A DNA stretch of 64,000 nucleotides from Prunus persica (GCF_000346465.2 NC_034012.1:4985004-5049003); one strand, 5' to 3'. Numbered from the stretch's first letter, positions 11,978 through 23,905 are shown. Notes: generated by a model not told the origin, from the sequence alone. Made by a program: numbers and translations.

Positions 11978-13594
11978 TTACTCTGCCATTTTACCTTCCC
12001 AACCTGTAAGAGATGGAATACTTTGTTCATAACTAAAAAAGTTTCCTGGATCTACAGCAGTCTTCACTTGTACCAATCTGTCAAAGTTCCCCTTGAAGTA
12101 CTTGGTCCCCCAAACACTAGCTTCTGAGTAGCTTGCATTGCCATTTCCATTGGTACCCAAATCAACATCTCTGTAATTGAGATATGAACACCTTGGTGAC
12201 TTTGACACATAAGGTGTCATAAACTCATAAAGCCTTCTTATCAGATCAAGGTTTTTATCTGCAGCCTCCACACCCTCCTCTTTCCAATTCACTGAGTACT
12301 GGATTTTGTACACATTTCCAGCTCTATGTGGAAATGGGGTTTCAAGCTCTGAAATTTCCCTCATTTTTCCACCATAAGGATTGAATGTTAGTACTGGCTT
12401 TCTCAGTTCCATCATTTTCTTCCAAAGTTCTTCAAGACCTGACTTTGACATTGGTTCTTGGATGTAATCAGATTTCTTCTTCAGAAATTTTTCTGATGAT
12501 GGTTGTCTTTCAAGCAAGACATCAGTGGAAGTTCCAATTGGGTAATTAGACCAATACAAGACAGATTCTATCCAACTCATTTCAATATAATCCTCATGCT
12601 TCAAACCCAATTGGGGTAAGCTCTCATCCATCAAAGCATGAAGTTTTTTTGCATTTCCTAGAAACAATGCCACAAATTTAGCTTTCACTGTCTGATGCCC
12701 CTTTTTATTCGATTGCATCACAACCGCCCTAATGAAAAGATCTTCATGAATTGTATCAGCAACATATTGCCACTGATGAACAATGTCGGTGGCACCTTGT
12801 TCTAAAGTCCTCTCAACTCGAAAAACTGTGACAATTTCTGGGACAGGAACCAACTTGATTTTCCAAGAAACAATCACACCAAAGCTAGCTCCACCTCCAC
12901 CTCTAATAGCCCAAAATAGGTCTTCTCCCATTGACTCTCTATCTAAAAGTCTTCCATTAACATCAACAATTTGAGCATCAAGTATGTTATCAACAGAAAG
13001 GCCATATTTTCTCATCATATTACCATACCCACCTCCACTCAAGTGTCCTCCAACCCCAACTGTGGGGCAAACACCAGCTGGAAAGCCATGGATCTTGCTC
13101 TGCTCTGCTACTCTGTAATAAACTTCACCCAATGTTGCTCCAGATTCAACCCAAGCACTCTCATCTTCTACTTTGACACTTATGGATCTTAAACTGAACA
13201 TGTCAACGATGATGAACGGAACTTGAGACACATAAGAGAGCCCATCATAGTCGTGGCCGCCACTGCGGATTCTGACTTGAAGGGCATGGATTTTGGAGCA
13301 AAAGATTGAAGCTTGGATGTGGGAAACGTGTGTGGGAGTGACTATGAACAGTGGCTTTGGGGTTGTGGGGGTTATGAAGCGCAGGTTTCTGATATATGAC
13401 TGCAAGATGGATGTGTATGAAGAGTTGTTGGGGAAGTAGGTGACTGCAGAGATTGGTGGGGAGGAATATTGGGAATGATTGGAAAGGCATTGGAGGAAGA
13501 AGGTGTCTTGGGTTGGATTTGAAGCTGCCATTGAAACATGGAGAAGAAGGAAGAAACCAGCTGCTAAAATTGCACAACTACTCGGAGTTTCCAT
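11978..13594 (-). CDS. BBE-like FAD-linked oxidoreductase, intact (538 aa)
   Basis: The start METPSSCAIL at 13594 begins a normal hydrophobic signal peptide (residues 1-24). An upstream in-frame ATG at 13693 adds 33 residues that would bury the signal and is rejected. His114 (RSGGHDYDG) and Cys176 (PAGVCPTV) are the bicovalent FAD ligands. Val179 is the oxidase-type gatekeeper residue and His184 (GGHLSGGGYG) is kept. The K-x-Q motif (VYKIQY) and LNYRDVDLG are present, so the active site looks complete. It differs from the cluster norm in the C-terminal tail, which continues past SIPSL by eight residues (TGWEGKMAE region). Along with 5774-7390 and 40875-42470 it keeps the most canonical active site in the array. 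The substrate is unknown. Confidence 0.93.
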   Translation of the reverse strand: METPSSCAILAAGFFLLLHVSMAASNPTQDTFFLQCLSNHSQYSSPPISAVTYFPNNSSYTSILQSYIRNLRFITPTTPKPLFIVTPTHVSHIQASIFCSKIHALQVRIRSGGHDYDGLSYVSQVPFIIVDMFSLRSISVKVEDESAWVESGATLGEVYYRVAEQSKIHGFPAGVCPTVGVGGHLSGGGYGNMMRKYGLSVDNILDAQIVDVNGRLLDRESMGEDLFWAIRGGGGASFGVIVSWKIKLVPVPEIVTVFRVERTLEQGATDIVHQWQYVADTIHEDLFIRAVVMQSNKKGHQTVKAKFVALFLGNAKKLHALMDESLPQLGLKHEDYIEMSWIESVLYWSNYPIGTSTDVLLERQPSSEKFLKKKSDYIQEPMSKSGLEELWKKMMELRKPVLTFNPYGGKMREISELETPFPHRAGNVYKIQYSVNWKEEGVEAADKNLDLIRRLYEFMTPYVSKSPRCSYLNYRDVDLGTNGNGNASYSEASVWGTKYFKGNFDRLVQVKTAVDPGNFFSYEQSIPSLTGWEGKMAE

Positions 13595-13699
13595 GAAATG
13601 TGAGTTGAGTTTTGTCACTTTTGCCAAATTAACTACCATATGTGCTTGCTTAGGACAACTAACAAATAATAAGCCGGAAGTTTGTGCTTCCAAGTTCCA

Positions 13700-14122
13700 A
13701 ATTTAGTGCCTTAAGGATTAAGACTGGTGAACAGAGAGAAATTGGGAAGGCAAAGCACCCAGCCCAAGGCCAAGAAGTTGGGTAACTCGCAGACAGACTG
13801 GAACTCGTGGCTTGTTGAAGGCCAAGAACTTGAGCTTAATCTTTGACTTTCAGGAAAATTGAGTCTAGTGGGTCGGGGATTGTTAGTTTTAGGCCCAGCT
13901 TCCTACTTACTTCGGTCCGGTTGAGTTGGACAGGCATTGGGCTTAGACCGGACCAAGCCACAATCAAGGCTTCGCCCCTCAACCTAAATGATGATGATTT
14001 TTCTTTCTCTTATATTTTTGGTGTGACAAATGCTGATATTTACGCCTATCTTGATGTACTAGTGAAGCTCTACTCCAGTTAAGAATTCTCGATTTTATTG
14101 GAAGGGTAAAACTGGATTTTTA
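13700..14122. other. Upstream DNA of the 11978-13594 gene
   Basis: No gene or clear TATA box is identified. The sequence probably includes the promoter. Confidence 0.3.
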
Positions 14123-14855
14123 GAGGTCGTTTGGTACGATGGATTATTATAGACTGGACTAAATCTTATAACTGTCTTATATTAGCTCGGATTAGCATAA
14201 GCTGGATTAAGTATTGACCTACGTTTGGTGCTGCGTCGGACTAAGAAGTTGGATTGTAAAAATAATGAAGACTTATGTTTGGTATTGTGTCAGACTAAAA
14301 CATAATTATTTTAATATTTAATTTAATTAAAGATTGCCAAAATTATCTTATCTTTTCTTCTCTTTTTTAATGGTGTCTCCCTTAATTTAATTAAACATCT
14401 CTGTTAATGGTGTCTCCCTTTGCAGTTGTCCTGATCATGGTGGATGATTTCTTGGAAGGTTCAATTGGGTTTGACAGTTGTTGTTGAATTTGGGTTCAAT
14501 TGGGTTGTGGTTCCATTGGGTTTGAATTGGTGGTGGTTGATTCGAGTGACTGGGTTTGAATTGGTGGTGGTTGGTTCGAGTGACTGGGTTTGACGATGGT
14601 TTGTGGTGATTCTGGTGGTCACAGTTCTAGGTGAAGAAGAAGAAGCTGGTTATTGTCGGACTTGCGTTCTCTGTTTAGCAAAATCGCTATTTTGCGAAAG
14701 GTGTTTGAGGCTCGCTAAACTAGAAGGGCGAATGAGGCTTTTTGTTTACTGTTGTACTATACAATCCCATTTAATTTAGTCCCCCTCTTACCAAATATGA
14801 TTTTCAAAGTGTTATTTAACATTGTCCAGGCTAGTCTAGCCTACCAAACATGCCC
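14123..14855. mobile_element. PIF/Harbinger-like non-autonomous element
   Basis: The left end GAGGTCGTTTGGTACGATGG and the inverted right end GGGCATGTTTGGTAGGCTAG share the GTTTGGTA core typical of this superfamily. Both ends are flanked by TTA (14120-14122 and 14856-14858), the usual 3-bp target duplication. The interior has repeated glycine/valine-like low-complexity DNA (GGTGGTGGTTG copies near 14530-14575) and no transposase. Confidence 0.6.
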
Positions 14856-14862
14856 TTAGAAT

Positions 14863-15053
14863 TAGGGGTGGGCGCGGTCCGGTTCGGTCCGGTTCTCACC
14901 TCAAACCGGAACTAAAATCGATATTATTTAACCGGTCCGGTTCGGTCCAGTTTAGGCAAAAAAAATTTCGAAAACCGGCCGGTTCGGTTCTAACCGATTC
15001 CGGTCCGGTTCTGGTTTTGAACCGGATTATTAATTTATTATTTTTTTTAATTT

Positions 15054-15085
<32 letters not shown>

Positions 15086-15423
15086 TAAAAAAATTATAAT
15101 AAATAACTTATTTTTTTAGCTTAAAAATGAACAAATAATCCAATTCATACATTTAGAAATTTTTTGAAGTTGAACTTGGAAAATTAGTGATTATAAAAGT
15201 TAAAAAATGGCATTAGATTTTAAAATTTTGTAAAAATATAAATATAAAATATATGACTGGTCCGGTTCGGTCCGGTCCGGTGCGGAGAGATGTAAAACCA
15301 GAACCGGTTCGGTCCGGTTCAGGTCCGGTTTGTTGACTTTTTTGGTCAACCGGTTTTTTTTCCGATTTTTTTTCACCGGTTCGGTTCGGTGTTCCGGTTT
15401 TCCGGTCCCGATGCCCACCCCTA
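14863..15423. mobile_element. hAT-type MITE, GC-rich CCGGTTCGG repeats
   Basis: The 11-bp terminal inverted repeats are exact: TAGGGGTGGGC on the left and GCCCACCCCTA on the right. They are flanked by the 8-bp duplication CTTAGAAT at 14855-14862 and 15424-15431. Inside, both arms carry many copies of CCGGTTCGGTCCGG around an AT-rich centre, so the element can fold back. Length is 561 bp and there is no coding capacity. Confidence 0.85.
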
Positions 15424-15431
15424 CTTAGAAT

Positions 15432-17440
15432 GTTAAACTTAATCTAAATTGATGATAGTTGACGTGTCATGTTATGGGTTGTTAGATTATTACAACGATT
15501 AAGATTAAATGAAATATGAGAAAATGCATTGATTCTAAATGAAGAAACTCAGGATACTGTATAATGTTACTTCAATTTATAATCAAAAGATTAGTCTTTT
15601 GAATTATTTATATTAAGAGACTTTGACAGTAGACTCAATTATGATATTAATTTTTTGGCGTTTAGGTTGATACATATATCTCATGAATTATACTCATGAA
15701 AACGAAAGATTAGAACTTTCTTATGTTTAATTAAAATAAATTGATCCGTGATACTCTTTATATATTGTAAATATTAAGTAACGTGCTTTCTTTCTTTTTT
15801 AAATTATTATTCTTATATACTTTCTTTCTTTTTCCTAATAATATTTGAAACTTGTTGGTTTTATTTCTTAAAAAACACAATCACAAACTGACGGAAGTTT
15901 CTCTAACCGATATGTCAAAAGTGTTACATAGACATTTAACGGCTAGAAATAACATCTCACATCACTCCAACCGGTGTGTCAAAGTTGATGTGAAATGAAG
16001 GGTGTAGGTTGAGATGTTATTTTTGACATCCCAAAAGAAAGATGTCAAATGAATATTTTATTATTTTTTTCTTTTCTTTTATTTTTAATTAAAAATAAAT
16101 CAACACTAAAATGTAATAATAAATAATAATTTAATTTGACATGTTGGGGTGGAGTGTAAAGCTGTATAAGAACTAAATCACTTAAAAAAAATTATTGAAC
16201 CTAGATCTAAATGCCCAAATCACTTGAACCAAATTGTCTAATCGTTGTTTGATTTGGTTTGAGTTCTCTCCTTATCTTAGCTTAAACAAATCAAATCGCA
16301 CCATTCAACGGTTAATTGATTTTGTCGTATTTTTAAGTGAAACTGATTCAAATTGGGTCGCTTTCAACCCCAACATGATCCCTTCTTAGTTTATTATTAC
16401 CAACTTTGCTGCTATGCATGTGAAACATCAATAAAAGCCCACCAAACTTTGTCAAACAACTCTACCCTAGAGAAATTTCCCAGGAAGATAAGCAAAGCGG
16501 AAATGCTATAATGACCAGTTCCCCCCCTTTTTAAAAAAAAAAAATTACCAACTTGATGATATGACTATTACATAGAATGGATTTAACAATAGACCAAGCT
16601 CGCACGTTATGCTTTTCCTTTGGTCCAGAACTATGGAGGAAGAAGCATCTCTACTTTTGAACTCAAACAATATTTCTGGAAAAAGGATTGCCATTGGCCA
16701 AGTCAATTGACCAGACTTTCAATATGTGCTAGCGAGAAACTCCTATTGAAACTCAAAACAAACAAGATCATCTTTTCTAGATTTGGGGGCATCCAACACG
16801 TGGGCAATTCCATTTGTATACTTTTCTAATATAATTTGCATTAATTTGTCAATTATTTCATGGGGTGCCTAACAGTCAATATTTAGCTCCATTAATTTAT
16901 AACAATGTGAAAATAACAACTCCAACGTATGACCTTTTTTAGAAGAATAATTACTCGAAATTATGACACTAGTGGGTACTTTGATTCAAGATAATTATCT
17001 TGATAACATATTCAATGTACAACAATCATAACGTTGCGCTTTACTGAAAAAAATAATACCCCCATTTTATACATAATCAAACAAACTGTACCCGACAAAA
17101 TAAAAAATAAAAAAATAATATATATGAAATCAATTATATTATATGTTAATTTAGTATTGCAGAAGACGCCATATTATAGAATTAAGAGAGGACGTTGCAA
17201 CTGGGTATGCTATACTCCAGCGTTGAGGAGGGAGATTTGAAAGGTCCATTTCTCAAACGGATAAGCTCTTCTAATATTAGCCAAGTCTACTAGAGATAAA
17301 AGTCAACAATTGGATAAAACTATTGCGAATTTGATAAACTAATATTACAAATTGGATTTTATAAAATTCAACATAACAAGTTGAATTTGATACGCTACAC
17401 GGGTTGGGTGAGAAACCAAAAACAAATTCAAAGTTGGGTG
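15432..17440. other. Intergenic with a MITE-like stretch
   Basis: The region is AT-rich. At about 15900-16060 a self-complementary block (GACATxTxxxxGGCTAGAAATAACATCTCA against TTGAGATGTTATTTTTGACATC) suggests a small MITE. From about 16380 to 17440 is upstream DNA of the plus-strand BBE gene. A block there (TTATTACCAAC, then ATCAATAAAAG) recurs upstream of other copies, including near 63600. No gene is seen. Confidence 0.45.
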
Positions 17441-17485
17441 CTTTGGCTCCATTATAAATACTGCCCCAAGCCTGTTGTATTATCA
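17440..17485 (+). promoter_or_regulatory. Core promoter shared by the plus-strand BBE genes
   Basis: GGCTCCATTATAAATACTGC followed by CCCAAGCCTGTTGTATTATCACAC. The TATA box is about 80 bases before the ATG. The same block occurs before 22276, 31308 and 35888. Confidence 0.75.
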
Positions 17486-17532
17486 CACTGCTAAGCATTA
17501 AATCAAGAAAGCTACAATCCCACATATTACCA

Positions 17533-19125
17533 ATGAAGTTCAGAAACCCTCCAGTCCTGCTTTTCATTCTCTCCGTCCTTTCACTCTCGATACCATGGAC
17601 GACTGCAGGAACAGTTTCCATTGATGGCTTTCTCCAATGCCTCACAAAATATCCTCACCCTGCCCACACAATCCAAGAATCAATTTACACCCCTCAAAAT
17701 AGCTCATTTCAATCTGTTTTGGTAGCACATATCAATAACCGCAGATATTCTACAGCTGCAACTCCAAAACCTTTGGCCATAATAGCAGCCAAGAATGAGT
17801 CCCACGTCCAGGCAACTGTGCTTTGTGCCAAACATCATGGGTTGCAAATTAAAATCCGAAGTGGTGGCCATGATTTCGAGGGTTTATCTTACACGTCGGA
17901 TGTGCCCTTTGTCATTCTCGACATGTTTAACATTAACTCCATTGATGTTAATGTTGCTGATAAGAGCGCTTGGGTTCACTCTGGAGCTACTCTTGGAGAA
18001 GTTTATTATGCAATTGGTACAAAAACCAACGTTTACGGCTTTCCTGCTGGGATTTGTCCAACAGTTGGTGCTGGTGGCCATTTTAGTGGCGGCGGCTATG
18101 GGTTTTTGATGAGAAAGTATGGGCTTAGCGTCGATAATATCGTGGATGCTAGGCTAGTTACTGCCAATGGTAGAATCCTTGATAGAAAGTCAATGGGAGA
18201 GGACCTTTTCTGGGCCATCAGAGGAGGTGGTGGAGCTAGCTTCGGAGTTATTCTTTCATGGAAGCTCAAGCTGGTTCCAGTTCCACCCAAAGTGACTGTG
18301 TTCAACCTTACAAAGACCATAGAGGAAGGTGTTACAGATTTGGTTTACAAGTGGCAAACTCTTGCACCCCAGCTTCCCAAAGATGTCTTCCTCAGAGCAC
18401 AGCCACAAGTGAAGAATATTGATACCAAGGGAAACAAGACTGTGGGTGTATCATTCATCGGCCATTTCTTGGGAACAAGTGACAAGGTTGTGGCATTGTT
18501 GAATGAGAGTTTCCCTGAACTGGGCTTACAACGAAAAGACTGCTATGAAGTGAGCTGGGTGGAATCCACTGTATTTTGGGCTGAAAGTCCTATTGGAACC
18601 CCCATAGAAATTCTTCTCAGCAAGCCAACTGAACCAGAGACCTTCTACAAAGGTAAGTCAGACTATGTGAAGGAACCAATTCCAAAACATGTTTTTGATT
18701 CCATATGGAAGAAGATGATTGAGATAGAGCACATTTGGCTGGATTGGAACCCTTATGGTGGAAGAATGAGTGAGATTTCTGAGTCAGCAACTCCATACCC
18801 TCACAGGGCCGGAAACCTATTTTTTGCTCTATACTATTCGTCGTGGTATGACGAAGGGATTGAGGCCACCAACAAGTACGTTAGTTTAACAAGAGAGTTG
18901 TATGACATGATGACACCATATGTCTCCAAGAGTCCAAGAGAGGCGTTCCAAAACTACAGGGACCTCGACATAGGTGCGAACCAGGATAATAAGACTGACT
19001 TTGAAACTGCTACACTTTATGGAAGGAAGTACTTCAAAGGTAATTTTGATAGATTGGTGCGTGTGAAAACCATGGTCGATCCTCTTAATTTTTTCAAGCA
19101 TAAGCAAAGTATCCCCCCTCTTTAG
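17533..19125 (+). CDS. BBE-like FAD-linked oxidoreductase, plus-strand subgroup, intact (530 aa)
   Basis: The signal peptide is at residues 1-25 (LLFILSVLSLSIPWTTAG). FAD ligands are His113 (RSGGHDFEG) and Cys175 (PAGICPTV). The gatekeeper is Val178 and His183 (GGHFSGGGYG) is kept. WNPYGGRM is at 405-412 and NYRDLDIG near 474. The distinctive change is at 431-433: the K-x-Q motif seen in most relatives is F-A-L here (NLFFALYYSSW), which replaces two polar residues facing the substrate. The protein is therefore likely flavinylated but may use a different substrate or chemistry. The start is fixed by the TATA box about 80 bases upstream and by alignment with 22276 and 35888. The stop TAG (19123-19125) begins an AG-rich tract. 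It is the first copy of the plus-strand subcluster. Confidence 0.93.
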   Translation: MKFRNPPVLLFILSVLSLSIPWTTAGTVSIDGFLQCLTKYPHPAHTIQESIYTPQNSSFQSVLVAHINNRRYSTAATPKPLAIIAAKNESHVQATVLCAKHHGLQIKIRSGGHDFEGLSYTSDVPFVILDMFNINSIDVNVADKSAWVHSGATLGEVYYAIGTKTNVYGFPAGICPTVGAGGHFSGGGYGFLMRKYGLSVDNIVDARLVTANGRILDRKSMGEDLFWAIRGGGGASFGVILSWKLKLVPVPPKVTVFNLTKTIEEGVTDLVYKWQTLAPQLPKDVFLRAQPQVKNIDTKGNKTVGVSFIGHFLGTSDKVVALLNESFPELGLQRKDCYEVSWVESTVFWAESPIGTPIEILLSKPTEPETFYKGKSDYVKEPIPKHVFDSIWKKMIEIEHIWLDWNPYGGRMSEISESATPYPHRAGNLFFALYYSSWYDEGIEATNKYVSLTRELYDMMTPYVSKSPREAFQNYRDLDIGANQDNKTDFETATLYGRKYFKGNFDRLVRVKTMVDPLNFFKHKQSIPPL

Positions 19126-19177
19126 AGAGAGATGTATACTATGTATATGTGATGTTCAAAAAGAATAAATTCCACCT

Positions 19178-19180
<3 letters not shown>

Positions 19181-19218
<38 letters not shown>
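19181..19218. repeat. (GA)n microsatellite in the 3-prime region
   Basis: A run of GA dinucleotides about 55 bases after the stop codon, followed by a duplicated GGGAGAGAGATATAGAATAAG block (19210-19260). Confidence 0.9.
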
Positions 19219-19222
<4 letters not shown>

Positions 19223-19973
19223 AGAATAAGTGGAAGGGAGAGAGATATAGAATAAGTGGAAGAAGGTTAACATAAATCATCTTATGAGCTGTTTGTCATG
19301 CTTGATGATGTTATTGATGTTACCAAAATATTGATTTTATTTGTTGTAAAATAAAGCTTGCAGTCTACAATGACGATCTCTTGTAAGTTGTAACCTCTAC
19401 TATATATGTGTTCTTTGTAAACCCTAATATAATCAACAAGTCCTTCACATAGATACAAATGACTCCTTTTGGTACAATTTTTTTTTTTCGAAACCTCCTT
19501 TTGGTACATTAACTCATAAAGGGATTGAGCTTTACGAAAGTTTTCAAATCATGTTCACACAATGAACCTTATCTACAAAAGAAATCAATTGTAGGCTGGC
19601 ACACCCTCAAACTCTCTCCCTGTACGTCTAAGAAATGAAGAAATTATGGACCACTTTTTCTACACCTCTCTATCTAATGTTCATGAATCATCTGTTGGGA
19701 TTTCTTATTCTTCATTTCTTCTTTTCCTTTTCATTCCTAAGCACAAATTCAAGCTTTGATTATTTTTTTGCTTCACAAAGGCCGTGTATGGTTGTGGGGA
19801 GACCATTATTATGTATAGGTTAGGTGCCTGTTGATGAATTAAATGGGTACAAAAATAAAAAAAAATAAAAGCAAAGCAGCAATCCACCCGCACAAAGCAT
19901 ATTATATATAATCAAATTAAACGAGTATAGATGCATATTAAAAACAGCATATTACTAAGTTCTTTCATTTATT

Positions 19974-20112
19974 GTCAGTGAGGTATAACTCAGTTGGTTG
20001 AGCTCTTCTGTCTTCATATATGTAGGCAGAGCTTTGAAACCTCCAAACACCCAATAAATATTTATGTAAACACACCTTCCCCAATCGCTTGTACTCAAAA
20101 GAAAAATAAACT
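19974..20112 (+). mobile_element. Possible tRNA-derived SINE
   Basis: GAGGTATAACTCAGTTGGTTG resembles a pol III A box. About 45 bases on, GCTTTGAAACCTCC is a damaged B box. The tail is A-rich (AAAAGAAAAATAAA). It is not a foldable tRNA. No target duplication was confirmed. Confidence 0.4.
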
Positions 20113-20669
20113 TTCATTTATCGAAGCTAGAATGTAGGAAAAATAAATTATCGAAGGCACTGTGATTGAAAGAATTGAAAGCTAATATTTAAAAACTAAA
20201 AAGAAACTATTTATTCTGGAAATAGCAGTGTGCCTAATAACTTTCAATATTCATACCTAATTTTTTGAAAGATATCTAAAAGTCAACAAACTAAAACTTA
20301 AAATTGTTTTCTTCCTCAACAGTTTCACCAACCCTGTTAGTTTGTGACTTTGATGTAATGTTGAATATTATTTTTAGGATACTACGTACATATTTAGAAA
20401 TTAGAATGGTGGATACAATATTGGCTTATTATGTGTTTTAAATTGTTATAAGATTGTTAGGTTGATTGGCTTCATAAGATTATTATGTGCGTTGATGTAA
20501 TAATAAGAAATATTTGACGTGTTTGTTTCAATTTGAATTATAATTGATGTGTTTCATTTCACATGATGGTTAGATGTGAAAAGTGTGTAAATGAAAGTTA
20601 TAGAAAAAATAAAATACTAAATGGGCCGAATCACTAAATACCTATATATAAAATGTATGCACACAATCT

Positions 20670-21020
20670 TCTCAAATAATATATTTGAGGGACATTCTTT
20701 GGAGCCCACTATGAATTTTATTTCAATGATCCACATTATCTTATTTTCAAGTCTTCACTCATAGATTATCTTTACAAAAAATTAGGTAAATTGGAAACCG
20801 TTAAGACGTCTAGTTATGACCACCAAAATCAAAGAACAATGGTGCTTCAAAAAAACACTAAAATAAAAATCATTCAATTGAGTGGTCAAATGAATTCAGA
20901 TTCAAGTGCTTTTTTGTAGAGATGATCTTTGAATGAGTATCTACAAAATAGAAGGTTCGAATTAGTGAAATGCAATCCGAAGTAGTCCCTACAAGGGGTG
21001 TCCCTCAATGGAAGCTCTTT
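20670..21020 (+). mobile_element. MITE-like repeat, copy 1
   Basis: It starts with the self-complementary CTCAAATAATATATTTGAGG and ends with GGGTGTCCCTCAATGGAAGC. The internal block TTCAAGTCTTCACTCATAGAT matches the second copy at 21050-21394. It is non-coding. Confidence 0.55.
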
Positions 21021-21049
21021 GTGTGTGTATATATATATATATATAGTCC

Positions 21050-21394
21050 ATTCCATTGAGGAAAACCCTTTAGGGTACCCTACGAATATTTTTTCAACGA
21101 TCCAAGCTATTTTTCAAGTCTTCATTCATAAATAATCCTTGCAAAAAATCAGAAAAATTGAAAATCATTAAGGCATCTAATTGAGACCAACAAAATCAAT
21201 GAACACGGTGCTTTAATAATTTAATTGAATGGTCAAATGATATCGGATTTAAGCATTTTTTATAAAGATGATCTTTGGATTAATATCTACAAACTAGATG
21301 GTTTGGATTAGTGAAATACAATGCATAGTGGGCCTTACACGGGTGTTCTTCAAATAAGCTTATTTGAGGAATCCCTCAATGAAAGCTCTCTTTG
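21050..21394 (+). mobile_element. MITE-like repeat, copy 2
   Basis: This lies in tandem with copy 1 and in the same orientation (TTCAAGTCTTCATTCATAAAT, then AATTGAAAATCATTAAGGCAT), separated from it by a short (TA)n run. It ends in AATCCCTCAATGAAAGCTC. Confidence 0.55.
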
Positions 21395-21659
21395 TATATA
21401 AATATTATTGATCTTAGGCTTAAATCACCAAATACATTGAACCAAACAAACAACCCAACAGTTTGTTTAATTTCATTAAGCTTCTCCTCCCAATTTAGGT
21501 CAAACCATAGCCTTCACTGATTGATTAATTTGAAAGAGGTTTTGAAGGCAAAGCGATCCAAACATGATCGGGTCCACCCATATATAACGTGATCCCATTC
21601 CATTTAATTAAAATCAACTATATGAGAGCAATGTATCAATAAAATCCCTACATATAAAA

Positions 21660-22200
21660 TCATTGATACCACATGGCCAACATCAATAAAATCCCTACGT
21701 CCTTCATGCACACTCCTTTATTTCCGTCAGTTTTTCTAAATAATAAACCAGGCTTTCCATATGGTGAGTTTAATAATAGACCAGGTTTTCCACAATCCCA
21801 TCTATGTTTATGGAGTTTTGGATCAAATTTGTGACAGTCCGTCGAGTGCAGAACACCCAATATTATAGATTTTGAGAGAGCGCTTCGCAATCTGGGCGTG
21901 CTCCTGCTATATAATGTTGTGAACTTTTCCAATATTATAGATTTATTGTAGATCTTTTTATATATTAGAAATGTCCATCTTTTTGACAAATTAATGCCAT
22001 AAGCAAAAGGGTCATGTATAGCAAGCTGTCTGGGTAGAAACTTGAAACTTTAGAATAACTCATCATATGGAAAGCCTGGTCATATGCAATGCAATACTCG
22101 AAGCAGCAAAGTTGATATTAATAAATTGCAAGGGGATTGCGTACGTAAGAAAACAAAGAAAAAGTCCAAACTTGGATGCTCTGGCTTCATTATAAATACT
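21660..22200 (+). repeat. Upstream module of plus-strand BBE genes, copy at 22276
   Basis: The module contains CCACATGGCCAACATCA, a TTTCCGTCAGTTTTTCT stretch, CTTTCCATATGGTGAGTTTA and GCAAAGTTGATATTAATAAA, in that order. The same ordered blocks recur upstream of 31308 (30370-31140), 35888 (34630-34900) and the relic at 38975 (38750-38960). It ends in the shared core promoter (TATA at 22190-22198). Confidence 0.7.
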
Positions 22201-22275
22201 GCCCCAAGTCAGTTATCTTATCACACAGCCAAAACTCAAGGCAAGAAAGCCATAAGCCTCACAAGTTACGTACCA

Positions 22276-23865
22276 ATGAAGTTCCGAAACCCTAATGTAC
22301 TTCTTTTCATTCTCTCAGTCCTTTCAATCTCAGTATCATGGGCAACTTCAGCAACAGCTGACTTTCATGGCTTTCTCCAATGCCTTACCAAACGTTCTCA
22401 CTCTGCTCACCCAATCCAGGAAACAATTTACACCCCTCAAAATGCCTCCTTTCAATCTGTTTTGGTATTACATATCAACAACCGCAGATTTTCTACACCA
22501 ACAACTCCAAAACCTTTGGCCATAATAGCAGCCAAGAATGAATCCCATGTCCAAGCAACTGTGGTTTGTGCCAAACGTCATGGATTGCAAATTAAAATCC
22601 GAAGTGGTGGCCACGATTTCGAGGGTTTATCATACACGTCGGATGTCCCTTTTGTCATTCTTGACATGTTTAATCTTAAATCCGTTGATGTTAATCTTGC
22701 GCAGAAAAGAGCTTGGGTTATGTCTGGAGCTACTCTTGGAGAAGTTTATTATGCAATTGCTGCAAAAACCAAGGTTTACGGGTTCCCTGCTGGGATTTGT
22801 CCAACGGTTGGTGCTGGAGGCCACTTCGGGGGTGGCGGGTATGGGTTTATGATGAGAAAATATGGGCTTAGCGTCGATAATATCGTTGATGCTAAGATAG
22901 TTACTGTGAAGGGTACAATCCTTGACAGAAAGTCAATGGGAGAAGACCTTTTCTGGGCCATCAGAGGAGGTGGTGGAGCTAGCTTCGGAGTCATTCTTTC
23001 ATGGAAGCTCAAGCTGGTTCCGGTTCCAGCCAAAGTGACTGTGTTCAACGTTACAAGAACCATAGAGGAAGGTGCTACAGATCTTGTTTATAAGTGGCAA
23101 ACTGTTGCACCCAAGCTGCCCAAAGAGCTCTTCCTCAGGGCAATGCCACAAGTGAAGAATATTGATACCAAGGGAAAAAAGACTGTGGCAGTATCGTTCC
23201 TTGGCCATTTCTTGGGAAAAAGTGACAAGGTTGTTGCATTGCTGAATGAGCGTTTCCCTGAATTGGGTTTACAACGAAGAGACTGCCATGAAGTGAGTTG
23301 GGTGGAATCCACTGTATTTTGGGCTGACAATCCTATTGGAACTCCGATAAATGTTCTTCTCAACAAGCCAACTGAACCTGAAACCTTCTACAAAGGTAAG
23401 TCTGACTATGTAAAGAAGCCACTTCCAAAACATGTTTTTGAATCTATATGGAAGAAGATGATCGAGATTGAGAATATTTGGTTGGATTGGAACCCTTACG
23501 GTGGAAGAATGAATGAGATTTCTGTGTCAGCAACTCCATACCCTCACAGGGCCGGAAATCTATTTTTTGCTCTATACTATTCGTCGTGGTATGATGAAGG
23601 GATTGAGACCACCAACAAGTATCTTGGCTTAATAAGAGAGTTGTACGAAATGATGACTCCATATGTCTCCGAGAATCCAAGAGAGGCCTTCCAAAACTAC
23701 AGGGATCTCGACATTGGTGCCAATCAGGACAGTCAGACTAACTTTGAGACGGCTAAACTTTATGGAAAGAAGTACTTTAAAGGTAATTTTGATAGATTGG
23801 TACGTGTGAAAACCAAGGTGGATCCTCATAATTTTTTCAAGCATAAACAAAGTATCCCAACTCTT

Positions 23866-23868
<3 letters not shown>
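22276..23868 (+). CDS. BBE-like FAD-linked oxidoreductase, plus-strand subgroup, intact (530 aa)
   Basis: The closest neighbour by eye is 17533-19125, with the same length and motifs. The start at 22276 (MKFRNPNVLLF) is supported by the conserved promoter 85 bases upstream. The in-frame ATG at 22084 lies upstream of the TATA box (22190-22198) and is rejected. The signal peptide is at 1-25. FAD ligands are His113 and Cys175 (PAGICPTV), the gatekeeper is Val178 and His183 is kept. The loop after it reads GGHFGGGGYG, with Gly replacing the usual Ser. K-x-Q is F-A-L as in the other plus-strand copies. NYRDLDIG is present. The stop TAG (23866-23868) is the first element of a (GA)n microsatellite. 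Probably a secreted oxidase of unknown substrate. Confidence 0.93.

Positions 23869-23905
<37 letters not shown>

Noticed and set aside
19974..20050. Functional tRNA gene
   Set aside because: The A-box-like sequence is present but the B box is damaged and no cloverleaf can be formed. A SINE relic is more likely.
22084..22275. Upstream ATG extending the 22276 gene by 64 codons
   Set aside because: It starts before the conserved core promoter shared with three other copies.
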